A stretch of DNA of 64,000 nt from Kribbella soli (GTDB taxonomy: Bacteria; Actinomycetota; Actinomycetes; Propionibacteriales; Kribbellaceae): the NCBI RefSeq assembly GCF_004331345.1, contig NZ_SJJZ01000001.1:2294001-2358000 (forward strand), read 5' to 3'. The position numbers and the translations under genes were made by a program. The notes under the pieces were generated by a model. It was not told the DNA's origin. It saw nothing but the letters and a program-made list of their open reading frames with translations, and did not search any database. Positions 25,160 to 33,551 of this stretch are shown one piece after another (position 1 is the first letter of the stretch; each line of letters begins with the position of its first letter).

Positions 25160-26109
25160 AGAAACTCCGGTACGCCGGTGTGCTGACGGCGGTCGCGCTC
25201 GCGCTGGCCGGGTGCGGTGGGGAGAAGGTCGGCGCGGACAAGCCGGCGGCCGGGGGGAAGGACTGCGGCACGTTCAACCTGACCGTGAGCCCGTGGGTCG
25301 GGTACGAGGCGAACGCCGCCGTGGTGGCGTACGTCGCGACCAAGGACCTCGGCTGCACGGTGGTGAAGAAGAACCTCAAGGAGGAGATCGCCTGGCAGGG
25401 CTTCTCCACCGGTGAGGTGGACGTGAACCTGGAGAACTGGGGCCACGAGGACCTGAAGAAGAAGTACATCACCACCGACAAGGTCGCGGTCGAGGCCGGC
25501 TCCACCGGGGTCAAAGGCGTGATCGGGTGGTACGTGCCGCCGTGGATGGCCGCGAAGTACCCGGACATCACGGACTGGAAGAACCTCAACAAGTACGCCG
25601 CTCTCTTCAAGACGTCGGAGTCCGGCGGCAAGGGGCAGCTGCTCGACGGCGACCCGTCGTACGTCACCAACGACGAGGCGCTGGTGAAGAACCTGGCGCT
25701 GAACTACAAGGTCGTGCAGAGCGGCAGCGAGACCGCGCTGATCCAGGCGTTCCGGGACGCGGAGAAGAACAAGCGGCCGCTGCTCGCGTACTTCTACGAG
25801 CCGCAGTGGTTCTTCAACGAGGTCAAGCTGGTGAAGATCAACCTGCCCGCGTACAAGGCCGGTTGCGACACGGATCCCGCGAAGGTGGCGTGCGACTACC
25901 CGCCGTACGACCTGGACAAGATCGTCTCGAAGAAGTTCGCCGACTCCGGCAGCCCGGCGTACGACCTGGTCAAGAACTTCAAGTGGACCAACGAGGACCA
26001 GAACGCCGTCGCCCGAATGATCGCCGTGGACAAGCTCACCCCTGACCAAGCGGCCGAGAAGTGGGTGAAGGACAACCAGTCCAAGGTCAACGCCTGGCTC
26101 GGGAAGTAG
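25156..26109 (+). CDS. proX: Glycine betaine/proline-type substrate-binding lipoprotein
   Basis: A 317-aa lipoprotein and third gene of the importer operon. The start is a GTG overlapping the permease stop (GTGA) with GAGGAGA upstream. The signal peptide ends in a lipobox (ALALAGCGG; lipidated Cys ~20). The rest is an OpuAC-type periplasmic-binding fold: LTVSPWVGYEANAAVVAYV at the N-terminus, NLENWGHEDL, VIGWYVPPW, and AYFYEPQWFFNEVKLVKINLP with the aromatic residues that could make the betaine cage (several Trp/Tyr). Its last 23 nt overlap the convergent SARP gene, leaving no room for a terminator. Confidence 0.92.
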   Translation: MKKLRYAGVLTAVALALAGCGGEKVGADKPAAGGKDCGTFNLTVSPWVGYEANAAVVAYVATKDLGCTVVKKNLKEEIAWQGFSTGEVDVNLENWGHEDLKKKYITTDKVAVEAGSTGVKGVIGWYVPPWMAAKYPDITDWKNLNKYAALFKTSESGGKGQLLDGDPSYVTNDEALVKNLALNYKVVQSGSETALIQAFRDAEKNKRPLLAYFYEPQWFFNEVKLVKINLPAYKAGCDTDPAKVACDYPPYDLDKIVSKKFADSGSPAYDLVKNFKWTNEDQNAVARMIAVDKLTPDQAAEKWVKDNQSKVNAWLGK

Positions 26110-28897
26110 CTCTATCTACGTCGAAGCGTTCACCCGGTGGCAGCGGTACGCCGATCTGCTGACGTAGCGCTGCTGCTTCGGCGAGTAAGTCGAGGGCGCG
26201 GCCGGGATCCTCGGCCGCGCCGGCCAGCCCTTCGAGAGCGAGCGCGATCGCCCGCTGGTCACCGAACTGGCGGGCGAGCTCCAGGGCGCGCTGGTGCAGC
26301 GTGCGGGCCGTCATGAGGTCGCCGCGTTGTTCGGCGATGTAGCCGAGTTGGTTGCTGATGAACGCGATGCCGGGCCTGCCGCCGACCTGGGTCAGCCAGT
26401 CGAGCCACTTGGTGAAGTGTCGCTCGGCGTCGTCGAGGCGGCCCTGGCGGCGGGCGGTCAGGCCGAGGCCGACCTCGGCGTACTCCTCGGCCGACTTGTT
26501 GGACTGCTCGATCGCCAGCTGCCGGGCCCGCTCGTGCAGCTCGTCGGCTCGCGTGTAGTCGCCGGTCAGCAGCGCGATCCGGCCCAGGCCGGCGGTCCGG
26601 AACGAGACCTCCGCCCATAACCCGAGATCCTCCGCGCGCCGGATCGCGTCCTCCAGGTACGCCGTGGCGGTCGGATAGTCACCACTGATCTCGGCGGCCA
26701 CGATCAGCGCGTACGTCGCCTGCAACCGGCCCCAGTCGTCGTCGAGCGCGTCGAACAGCTCGAGGCTGCGCAAACTGTCCTGTCGCATCGCGCCCAGGTC
26801 CGCGTGCACGATGTTCAGCTGCGACCGGGTGCTCAGTGCCGCCGCGAGACCCCACTGGTCGCCGCGTTCGGTGAACGCCTCGATCGTCCGGTTGATCCGG
26901 GTGAACAGCACCTCCGCATCGCCGTACGCCCATCGGGTCATGGTCAGGAACCAGAGCGCGTGCGGGTCGTCGCCGACGGCCCGCAACGCTTCCTCACCGG
27001 CTTCTGCGACATCGGTGGCCTCAGCGTCGGTCGCCGCCATGCCCGCCAGCCAGACCATGGCCTGCGCCCGGAGCGCAGGCTCCTGGTCGGGCAGTGCGAG
27101 CGCGGCGGCGAGGGTACGGCGTGCTTCGCCGAGCCGGCCGCGCAGGTACCGGTACCAGGCGAGCGCTGTCGCGAGCTCGAGTGAGGGCGGGGCGGCCCGG
27201 AAGTTCACCGCCTCCTGGTCGAGCCGCCGCAGCCACTCCCGCTGGCCGGGCCCGTGCAGGTCGGCCTGGCGCGCGAGCGCGAGGTAGTACGCCGCGTGCC
27301 GGCTCCGGACGGCTGGCTCCTCGCCGGCCTCGCTCAGCCGCTCCAGACTGTAGGCAGCGACAGACTCGAGCAGTCGATACCGGCCGCCGCTCGCCACCAC
27401 CAGCGACTTGTCGACCAGCGCCAGCAGGAGGTGTTCGGGCAGATCGCTCACCTCGGCCGCAGCTTCCAGTGAGAACGTGCCGGCCTGGACCGCGAGTCTC
27501 CGGAGCATCTGGCGCTCCTCCTCGTCCAGCAGGTCCCAGCTCCAGTCGATCGTCGCCCGCAGCGTGCGCTGGCGTTCCGGACCACCCTTGCCACCGGTCA
27601 GCAACCGGAAGCGGTCGTCCAGACGCTTGGCCAGGCCTTGGACACCCAGAGCGCGCACGCGGGTCGCCGCCAGCTCCAATGCAAGCGGAATGCCGTCGAG
27701 CCGTTCGCAGATCGCGGTCACGTCGTCGGTGACACCGGCCCGGGCCCGGAACAGCTCTTCTGCGGCTGCTGCTGTCAGGGGCGGTACGTCGAGGACTCGT
27801 TCACCAGTTAGGCCGAGAGGCTCCCGGCTGGTCGCGAGTACGCGTAGACCGGGAGCTGCTGCGAGCAACCGACGTACCAGGTCTGCCAGGTCGAGGTGCT
27901 CGCAGTTGTCGAGGATGAGTAGGAGCTGCCTGCTGCTGAGTGAATCGAGCAGCCGCGGGAGGAGATCGGTTGACTCGTCGCGGAGACCTAGTGCGGTGGC
28001 CAGCGCGTCCAGTACGTCGTCCTGCTGCAGCGGAGCGAGCTCGACCAGACGCGCGTTGGTCGCGCCGCGGCCGAGTTCCAACGCCAGACGCGTCTTTCCG
28101 ACACCACCAGGACCGACCAGCGTCAGCAGACGGTTCGCAGCCAGCTGCTGTTGTGCGTCGGCCAGCGTTTCGTCCCGGCCGATCAAATCGTTCAGCGGCT
28201 CCGGGAGTGAGATCGGGCGCCGGAGCTCGTGGCGGAGGATCGCCTGGTGCACTTCCTGCAGCTCCGGTCCGGGGTCGGCGCCGAGCTCTTCGGTCAGTGC
28301 CTTGCGAAGCTCGGCGTACCGGTCGAGCGCCTCGTGCTGGCGACCTGCCCGGTAGAGCGCCTTGAGGTGCACGGCGTGCAGTCGCTCGTCGAGTGGGCGC
28401 TGCTGGACCAGAGCGGTTGTCTGCTGCAGTACGTCGTCGCCGCGGTCGGACAGTTGCTCGATCGCCGTGAGGTACAGGTCCTCCAGGTGCTCGCGGGTCG
28501 CTCGGGCGAACTCGTGGTCGGCGTACGGCTGTCCACGCCACAGTGCGAGCGCTTCCCGTAGCCGACCCGTCCGAACGTGCTGCTCGAAGATGTTGCTGTC
28601 GACAACGTATGCGGTCAGCGTGTAGCCGGCCGGGCCGTGCTGGACGAGGCTGCGCGCGCCGGGCTCGGCACGGTCCAGTGTGGTGCGCAGTTGGGAGATG
28701 CGAGCCTGCAGCGTGCCGGTCGCGTTGCGAGGCGGCCGGGTGCCCCACAGGTCGTCGATCAGCCGGTCCGCACTGACCGGCCGGCCCTCGTTCGCCAGCA
28801 GGTCGAGGAGCAGCGTCCGGACCTTCGTGTCGGGTACGGCGACCGGTACGCCGGTGTCCGTCCGCACGAGCAGCGGACCGAGCACCCCGAAGTACAT
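26087..28897 (-). CDS. SARP/AfsR-type regulator with NB-ARC ATPase and TPR domains
   Basis: A 936-aa transcription activator. Order of domains: OmpR-like winged helix (about 1-95; TLQARISQLRTTLDRAEPG, GYTL), bacterial transcriptional activation domain (about 100-245), NB-ARC STAND ATPase with Walker A GPGGVGKT (262-269) and Walker B LLLILDNCEHLD (~340), RNBS/GLPL-like segment LDGIPLALELAATRV, then C-terminal TPR-like helices (about 550-930). The protein is expected to bind direct repeats spaced 11 bp near -35 regions, and two such repeats lie in the 42-bp gap to the divergent reductase gene. ATP-dependent oligomerisation and the input signal cannot be read from sequence. The start is ATG with no ribosome-binding site, probably leaderless. 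Confidence 0.9.
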   Translation of the reverse strand: MYFGVLGPLLVRTDTGVPVAVPDTKVRTLLLDLLANEGRPVSADRLIDDLWGTRPPRNATGTLQARISQLRTTLDRAEPGARSLVQHGPAGYTLTAYVVDSNIFEQHVRTGRLREALALWRGQPYADHEFARATREHLEDLYLTAIEQLSDRGDDVLQQTTALVQQRPLDERLHAVHLKALYRAGRQHEALDRYAELRKALTEELGADPGPELQEVHQAILRHELRRPISLPEPLNDLIGRDETLADAQQQLAANRLLTLVGPGGVGKTRLALELGRGATNARLVELAPLQQDDVLDALATALGLRDESTDLLPRLLDSLSSRQLLLILDNCEHLDLADLVRRLLAAAPGLRVLATSREPLGLTGERVLDVPPLTAAAAEELFRARAGVTDDVTAICERLDGIPLALELAATRVRALGVQGLAKRLDDRFRLLTGGKGGPERQRTLRATIDWSWDLLDEEERQMLRRLAVQAGTFSLEAAAEVSDLPEHLLLALVDKSLVVASGGRYRLLESVAAYSLERLSEAGEEPAVRSRHAAYYLALARQADLHGPGQREWLRRLDQEAVNFRAAPPSLELATALAWYRYLRGRLGEARRTLAAALALPDQEPALRAQAMVWLAGMAATDAEATDVAEAGEEALRAVGDDPHALWFLTMTRWAYGDAEVLFTRINRTIEAFTERGDQWGLAAALSTRSQLNIVHADLGAMRQDSLRSLELFDALDDDWGRLQATYALIVAAEISGDYPTATAYLEDAIRRAEDLGLWAEVSFRTAGLGRIALLTGDYTRADELHERARQLAIEQSNKSAEEYAEVGLGLTARRQGRLDDAERHFTKWLDWLTQVGGRPGIAFISNQLGYIAEQRGDLMTARTLHQRALELARQFGDQRAIALALEGLAGAAEDPGRALDLLAEAAALRQQIGVPLPPGERFDVDRATSRARR

Positions 28898-28921
28898 ACC
28901 CGTAGTAAACCCGTAGCGGGT
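28898..28921 (+). promoter_or_regulatory. Putative SARP operator: direct repeats at 11-bp spacing
   Basis: The 42-bp gap between the SARP gene and the divergent reductase contains ACCCGTAG twice, at 28898-28905 and 28909-28916, exactly 11 bp apart. SARP regulators are known to bind heptamer direct repeats with this spacing. The second copy is also half of the palindrome ACCCG-TAG-CGGGT (28909-28921). The position allows control of either or both genes. No binding evidence exists here. Confidence 0.5.
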
Positions 28922-28939
28922 TCTTCGAGCATCGGGTGC

Positions 28940-29800
28940 ATGAGTTCACGTGAAGCAGTGACAGTGATCGGGCTCGGTTCGATGGGGTCCACGATGGCCA
29001 GGACGTTCGTCGCGGCCGGCCATCCGACCACCGTCTGGAACCGGACGCCCGGTAAGGCGGACGGTCTGGGAGCGGTACCGGCGGCGACCGCGGCCGAGGC
29101 GGTGGCCGCGAGCAAAGTTGTGGTGATCAGTCAGGTCGACTACGGCGCGATGTTCGAGTCGCTGGCCGACGCGGACCTGCAGGGGCGGGTCCTGTTCAAC
29201 CTCAGCTCGGACAGCCCGGAGCGGTTGCGGAAGGCGACTGAATGGGTGGCCGAGCGCGGCGGGACGTTGGTGACCGGCGGCATCATGGTGCCGCCACCGG
29301 GGATCGGCCAGCCCGGTTCGTACGTGTTCTACGCCGGGAGCGAGGAAGCGGTCGCCGCACACCAGCCGACGCTGGAGGTGCTCGGCCGGGTCGACCACGT
29401 CGGCACCGACCCCGGGCAGGCGATGCTCTACTACCAGGCCATGCTGAACATCTTCTGGGCCACGTTGATCAGCTACTTCTACTCGGCGACCCTGGTCGGC
29501 AATGCCGAACAGCTACGCCCGTACGTCGCGACGATGCTCACCGACCTGGCCGAGGACGGCCCGATGGGCTTCCTCCGCATCCTGACCACCGCGCTCGACA
29601 CCGGCACGCACGAGGGCGGTGACAACAACCTCCACATGCAGGCCGTCGGAGCCGAGCACGTCGTACAGGCGTTCACCGAGGCGGGCCTCGACGTCACCGT
29701 GCCGGGTGCGGTGGCCGCACTGTTCGCCCGCGCAGACGCCGCAGGGTACGGCGCCGACGGCCTGAGCGCGCTGGTCGACCTGATCCGGAAGCCCAACTAG
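28940..29800 (+). CDS. NAD(P)-dependent imine reductase-like oxidoreductase
   Basis: A 286-aa dehydrogenase of the 6-phosphogluconate/beta-hydroxyacid dehydrogenase superfamily, imine-reductase branch. The Rossmann motif is VIGLGSMGSTMARTFVAAGH (about 9-28). The family-typical WNRTPGKADGL is next, followed by NLSSDSPERLRKATEW and the GGIMVPPPGIGQPGS loop. The usual beta-HAD catalytic Lys region is not conserved (around QAMLYYQAMLNIFWATLISYFYSATLVG), as expected for imine reductases. The C-terminal helical part (GAVAALFARADAAGYGADGLSALVDLIRKP) completes the domain-swapped dimer seen in that family. It reduces C=N bonds, natural substrate unknown. It is divergent from the SARP regulator that may control it. 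Confidence 0.85.
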   Translation: MSSREAVTVIGLGSMGSTMARTFVAAGHPTTVWNRTPGKADGLGAVPAATAAEAVAASKVVVISQVDYGAMFESLADADLQGRVLFNLSSDSPERLRKATEWVAERGGTLVTGGIMVPPPGIGQPGSYVFYAGSEEAVAAHQPTLEVLGRVDHVGTDPGQAMLYYQAMLNIFWATLISYFYSATLVGNAEQLRPYVATMLTDLAEDGPMGFLRILTTALDTGTHEGGDNNLHMQAVGAEHVVQAFTEAGLDVTVPGAVAALFARADAAGYGADGLSALVDLIRKPN

Positions 29801-30042
29801 GCGGTGGTCAGTTTGCATTGGCCGTCGACGCAGTCGCGTTGGAGCTTGCCGCGGGAGATCGTTTCGATCAGGCCGATGACCCAGCAGGTCGGGCAGCCGC
29901 GGAAGGCCAGGAGGGTCACGGGAAGGAGCAGGAGGCTGACCGGCCCGATGGCCGGCAGCAGGGCGAAGGCGGCGATCAGGCTGCCGAAGCCGATGACGCC
30001 GCGAACCAGGTGCCGGGGCAGTGAGGTGCTGGCGAAGGTCAT
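29797..30042 (-). CDS. Small Cys-rich membrane protein (DUF2892-like), ECF operon
   Basis: An 81-aa protein with two predicted helices (VIGFGSLIAAFALLPAIG and VSLLLLPVTLLAFRG). They are followed by CPTCWVIGLIETISRGK and a C-terminal CVDGQC. The CPxCW motif after the second helix recalls YgaP/DUF2892-type membrane proteins. Four cysteines in two pairs could bind metal or form disulfides. Its ATG overlaps the sigma factor stop (ATGA), so the two are translationally coupled. It may act as a membrane anchor or redox-sensitive anti-sigma factor, which is inference from position alone; no classical anti-sigma gene is present. Its stop shares CTAG with the convergent reductase. Confidence 0.7.
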   Translation of the reverse strand: MTFASTSLPRHLVRGVIGFGSLIAAFALLPAIGPVSLLLLPVTLLAFRGCPTCWVIGLIETISRGKLQRDCVDGQCKLTTA

Positions 30043-30563
30043 GTGGGAGCTCCCAGGGATTCGCGCACGGTGCTGCGGGCGCGGTGCAGACGGGACTTCA
30101 TGGCAGGGACCGTGAGGCCGAGGGCCTTGGCGACCATCGGGCCGCTGTAGCCCTGGACGTCGCGGAGGATCAGGACGCTGCGCTGGTCGGCAGGCAGTTG
30201 CGCGATGGCCGCGGCAACTGCCTGCGCTTCCAGCTGGCGAAGCGCCTCGTCCTCCGCCGATGGGGCCGCCGTCTCGGGTGCCAGTGGCTGGTCCCGAAGT
30301 ACGGCGCGCGCCCGGCGGAGGCACTCGTTGCGGATGATGCGGAACATCCACGACGTGAGGGCGCTCGTCGCGCGGAGCATGCCGATCTTGCGGTACAGGA
30401 TGATCAGAGCCTCCTGCGCCGCGTCCTCGGCGTCCTCCGGCGTCGCGCACAGCGTCCGCGCGAACCGCCGTACGGTCGGATGCGAGTCCGCGACCAGCGC
30501 GGTGAGGGCGTCGACGTCGCCGTGCTGGGCGGCGCGGATCAGCTGTTCGTCGAGGTCAGCCAC
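30039..30563 (-). CDS. ECF-type RNA polymerase sigma factor
   Basis: A 174-aa sigma-70 family group 4 factor. Region 2 is visible at about 20-80 (TVRRFARTLCATPEDAEDAAQEALIILYRKI, SWMFRIIRNECLRRAR) and region 4 at about 115-165 (AIAQLPADQRSVLILRDVQGYSGPMVAKALGLTVPAMKSRLHRARSTVR split by a helix-turn-helix). Start is a GTG that lies inside the end of the upstream 30-aa gene; its stop overlaps the start of the downstream Cys-rich membrane protein gene. All three genes are therefore packed with overlapping starts and stops. The target promoter is unknown. Confidence 0.9.
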   Translation of the reverse strand: MADLDEQLIRAAQHGDVDALTALVADSHPTVRRFARTLCATPEDAEDAAQEALIILYRKIGMLRATSALTSWMFRIIRNECLRRARAVLRDQPLAPETAAPSAEDEALRQLEAQAVAAAIAQLPADQRSVLILRDVQGYSGPMVAKALGLTVPAMKSRLHRARSTVRESLGAPT

Positions 30564-30648
30564 GGGCCCTCCGGCGCAGTACGACGACGCTGCAGGTGCC
30601 GAGCATCAGGACGGCGACGACGGCCGCGACGATCAGGGTGACGGTCAT
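30556..30648 (-). CDS. 30-aa single-span membrane peptide heading the ECF operon
   Basis: A tiny frame with a textbook ribosome-binding site: AAGGAG, 6 nt, ATG at 30648. The peptide is one hydrophobic helix (TLIVAAVVAVLMLGTCSVVVL, residues 4-24 with Cys19) and a basic tail RRRARG. Its TGA (30556-30558) lies 3 bp inside the sigma factor frame, so the sigma GTG overlaps its end and translation is probably coupled. Micro-proteins like this can be regulators of a membrane partner or simply leader peptides; no family is recognised. The good ribosome-binding site and topology support it; its size makes it uncertain. Confidence 0.5.
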   Translation of the reverse strand: MTVTLIVAAVVAVLMLGTCSVVVLRRRARG

Positions 30649-30823
30649 GGTGAGCTCCTTCATCGGGTGCGATTTCAGGAGTAAGAGGCACCGGCCGGGC
30701 GAAAGGATTCACGCTGAAGTGTGGTTGAGCTTGTACACACGGGCCAGGGGCAACTATCACGATCTTGGGGGGCAACGCCGATGACACGCCGGATTTCGGA
30801 CAAAACCGGGTAAGTTCTGTCCC

Positions 30824-31420
30824 ATGATCATCGTGACAGCTGCACTGAAGGGCGGGGTCGGGAAGACAACCACGTCGGTGTACTTGGCCGCGCTGGCATC
30901 TTCCAATCGTCGCACAGCCACTCTGATCGACGCCGATCCGCAGGGTAGCGCCGCGGACTGGATCGCGGAGTCCGAGGACGACCAACTGAACCGGATCGAG
31001 ATCGCGGAGGCGCCGACCGAGCGCCTGCTGAGCAAGGCGGTGGACAAGGTCCCGCCGGAGGGTATCGGCATCGTCGACATGCCTCCGTCCCACGAGCGGA
31101 TGCTCAACAAGGCGCTGGAACGGGCCCGGATCGTGATCCTGCCGACGCGGGTCGGCGGGGTCGAGACTCCCCGGGTCAAGGCGGTGCTGGAACTGGTTCC
31201 CGACCACATCCCGGTCGGCCTGGTGATCTGCTCGGCGCGCACCTACACCCGTTCGTACCAGGAAGCCATGCAGCAGTACGCAGAGGAGAACATCCCGGTC
31301 TGGGGCACCATCCCCGAGCGGGTCTCCATCACCGCGGGGCCGACCGGACCGCTCGCGGCCGACGGCCTCGAGTCCTACAAGAAGGTCTGGCGCAAGATCC
31401 TCGCCGCCGCTCGCAGCTGA
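30824..31420 (+). CDS. ParA/MinD-type ATPase, orphan
   Basis: A 198-aa deviant Walker A ATPase. KGGVGKTT is at residues 9-16 with the signature Lys9, then LIDADPQGSAADWIAE (35-50) and Walker B GIGIVDMPPSHERML (~85). The switch Asp of ParA is in the DADPQGS motif. It is short, without an N-terminal DNA-binding domain, and no parB or parS-like repeat lies nearby. It may partition a protein cluster or plasmid-like element, or regulate a carboxysome/chemotaxis-like cargo as other orphan ParAs do; none is visible here. A possible operator GGACaaaaccgggtaagttctGTCC is just before the start. Confidence 0.85.
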   Translation: MIIVTAALKGGVGKTTTSVYLAALASSNRRTATLIDADPQGSAADWIAESEDDQLNRIEIAEAPTERLLSKAVDKVPPEGIGIVDMPPSHERMLNKALERARIVILPTRVGGVETPRVKAVLELVPDHIPVGLVICSARTYTRSYQEAMQQYAEENIPVWGTIPERVSITAGPTGPLAADGLESYKKVWRKILAAARS

Positions 31421-31442
31421 CGCTTCGCCGGTAGTGCTCCGT

Positions 31443-32642
31443 TCAGCGTTGGAGGGGTGGTTCGCCTCGAACGTACGAGCGGAGCACTGTGGCGGCCGCG
31501 CCGCGGGCCCAGTCGTCGAAGGTGTGGGAGCGGAGCATCAGCCGGCAGTCCCCGGCCGCTCCGAACGCATGCTCCGCGAACGCGCGCCGCATCCGCTCCT
31601 CGTACAGGTCGTACTCCGCGACACCCTCGCCGGCGATCATGACCAGCTCCGGCCCGACCAGGTTCACCATCGCGGCCAGCGCGGCACCGATCACCTCACC
31701 GGCCCGGTCGAACGCCTCGCGCGCCTGTTCGTTGCCCTCGTGCGCCAACTTGATCGCACCGGCCAGATCCAGGTCCGCCTGCCCGGTGGTCTCCCGCGTC
31801 CGCGTCAGGATCGCGTCCGACGACGCCACGGTCTCCACGCAACCGCGTCGGCCGCAGGTACACACCAGGTCGCCCGGCGCGAGTGGCAGGTGGCCGAGCT
31901 CGCCCGAGACGCCGTACGCGCCGGACACCACCTCGCCGTTGATGTAGAGCCCGCACCCGATACCCGAGCCGATCGTCACGACGGCGAACGAGTCCGCGTT
32001 GACCCCGGCACCGAACCAGTGCTCCGCCACGGTCAGCGCGCGGACGTCGTTCGACACGACGATCGGTACGCGGACCCGTTTGCCGAGCAGCTCCGCGACC
32101 GGGACGCTGCGCCAGCCCATCAGCGGTGAGTCCCGCACCACACCGTGAGCTGCGTCGACATCGCCCGACACCGCGATCCCGATCCCGGCGAGCGGACCGG
32201 CCACCGCCGTACCGGACTTGAGTGCGGCGATCAGGGCCTTCACCTGCCCGGCGATCTGCTCGATCACCGCCTCCGGGTCGGTGCTGTCCAGTTCCTCGTG
32301 CCGCACGTTGAGAATGCCGGCGGTGAAGTCGGTGGTGACACCGATCAGGCTCGTCGGCGTGACCTTGACGCCGATCACCGAGACGCTGCTCGGTACGACG
32401 GTCAGCGGGCTGACGGGCCGTCCGATCCCGAGCTGGCCGTCGCCGTCGGCCGGGGCTGCCTGATCGGTGACGAACCCCGTCTCGATCAGCGGCGCGACCG
32501 CCTTCGTCACGGCCGCCTGCGACAGCCCGGTCCGGCGCGCGATCTCCACCCGCGGGATCGGTCCCTGGGTCAGGATCTTGGTCAGCACCTCGACTCCCGC
32601 CGGAGTGGCCAACGGGAGTGGACGATGAGGACGCAGCGGCAC
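31443..32642 (-). CDS. ROK family transcriptional repressor
   Basis: A 399-aa ROK protein with an N-terminal MarR-like winged helix (about 18-80; EIARRTGLSQAAVTKAVAPLIETGFV) and a ROK sugar-binding/kinase-like domain. Visible are the nucleotide-binding-like GIGIAVSGDVD, the DV..LTVAEHWFGAG region with VVTIGSGIGCGLYINGEV, the EXGH motif SGELGHLPL and the zinc motif CTCGRRGCVE (Cys-X-Cys-X4-Cys, with the upstream His). The regulator form lacks a convincing ATP-binding pair, so it probably represses sugar genes and is released by a sugar ligand. No sugar operon adjoins it here. It lies tail-to-tail with the ParA-like gene. Confidence 0.9.
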   Translation of the reverse strand: MPLRPHRPLPLATPAGVEVLTKILTQGPIPRVEIARRTGLSQAAVTKAVAPLIETGFVTDQAAPADGDGQLGIGRPVSPLTVVPSSVSVIGVKVTPTSLIGVTTDFTAGILNVRHEELDSTDPEAVIEQIAGQVKALIAALKSGTAVAGPLAGIGIAVSGDVDAAHGVVRDSPLMGWRSVPVAELLGKRVRVPIVVSNDVRALTVAEHWFGAGVNADSFAVVTIGSGIGCGLYINGEVVSGAYGVSGELGHLPLAPGDLVCTCGRRGCVETVASSDAILTRTRETTGQADLDLAGAIKLAHEGNEQAREAFDRAGEVIGAALAAMVNLVGPELVMIAGEGVAEYDLYEERMRRAFAEHAFGAAGDCRLMLRSHTFDDWARGAAATVLRSYVRGEPPLQR

Positions 32643-32662
32643 GAGAACAACTTACCGGCGCG

Positions 32663-33544
32663 TCATGCCTCCGCGCCGGTTTCTGCCAGTGTTGGTGAGG
32701 CGAGTGCCCAGCGGATGGTTCGGGTGAGTCCGTCGCCGGCGGCCCGTACGACGGTCTGCTCGGCCAACGGGAGGTACGGAAGCCGCAGCGGCAGTCTGGT
32801 CCACCATGGCAGTAGCCCGACCGCAGCAGCCGTCAGTACGCCGTACGCGGGTCGTACGGCCCACGGCACCGGCGGGTGCACCAGCATGAAGCGGGCCGCC
32901 TGGCGCGCTTCCGTCGTACCGCGGAGCTCGGGCTGGTACTGCTTCAGCAGGTGCTGCAGCTCGGCCACCGTGGTCGGCGGGTCGATCACCCCGAGTTTGC
33001 CGGCCACGAGCGCCGCATCCTCGACGTACTGGTCCTGCTCAGCCGCAGTGAGCGGATGCGCGCCGTACCGCTGGTGTGCGGCGAGGAAGCTGTCCACCTC
33101 GGCCACGTGCACCCACTTGAGCAGGTGCGGGTCCGACGCCCGGTACTTCACCCCGTCCGGGCTGGTCCCGCGGACGCGCTCGTGTACGGACCTGACGTGG
33201 GCGATCGCCTCTTCGGCGTCCGGGATCGCGCCGTACGTCGTGATCGCCAGGAAGTAGCTGGTACGCCGCAGACGCCCCCACGGATCGCCCCGGTACCCGG
33301 AGTGCGCCGCCACGGCAGCCATTGCCAGCGGGTGTAGCGACTGCAGCAGCAACGCCCGAAGTCCTCCTGCGAACATCGACGCGTCCCCATGCACCCGCCG
33401 GATCGGGCTCTCCGGCGCGAACCAGCGCGGACCGGGAGTCTTGTGCACCCGGTCGCGCTCGGCGTGCGGATCCGGCCCCGCAACCTTCGTCAAGATCATC
33501 CGCGCGAGCCCGTCGCGCAGCGGGTTCAGCTGGCTGACTACCAC
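32663..33544 (-). CDS. MpaB/rubber-oxygenase-like (DUF2236) haem oxygenase
   Basis: A 293-aa protein of the ER-bound oxygenase mpaB/latex clearing protein superfamily (DUF2236). Typical features are VHGDASMFAGGLRALLLQSLHPLAMAAV split over about 52-78, with its two neighbouring His residues as candidates for haem ligands. RRTSYFLAITTYGA and HLLKWVHVAEVDSFLAAHQRYG then carry further conserved His/Arg. Family members are haem b oxygenases or carboxylate dehydratases in fungi and bacteria; the natural substrate here is unknown. It is predicted to be cytoplasmic, without signal peptide. It precedes the ROK repressor on the same strand with 20 nt between them. Confidence 0.8.
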   Translation of the reverse strand: MVVSQLNPLRDGLARMILTKVAGPDPHAERDRVHKTPGPRWFAPESPIRRVHGDASMFAGGLRALLLQSLHPLAMAAVAAHSGYRGDPWGRLRRTSYFLAITTYGAIPDAEEAIAHVRSVHERVRGTSPDGVKYRASDPHLLKWVHVAEVDSFLAAHQRYGAHPLTAAEQDQYVEDAALVAGKLGVIDPPTTVAELQHLLKQYQPELRGTTEARQAARFMLVHPPVPWAVRPAYGVLTAAAVGLLPWWTRLPLRLPYLPLAEQTVVRAAGDGLTRTIRWALASPTLAETGAEA

Positions 33545-33551
33545 ACCACCA

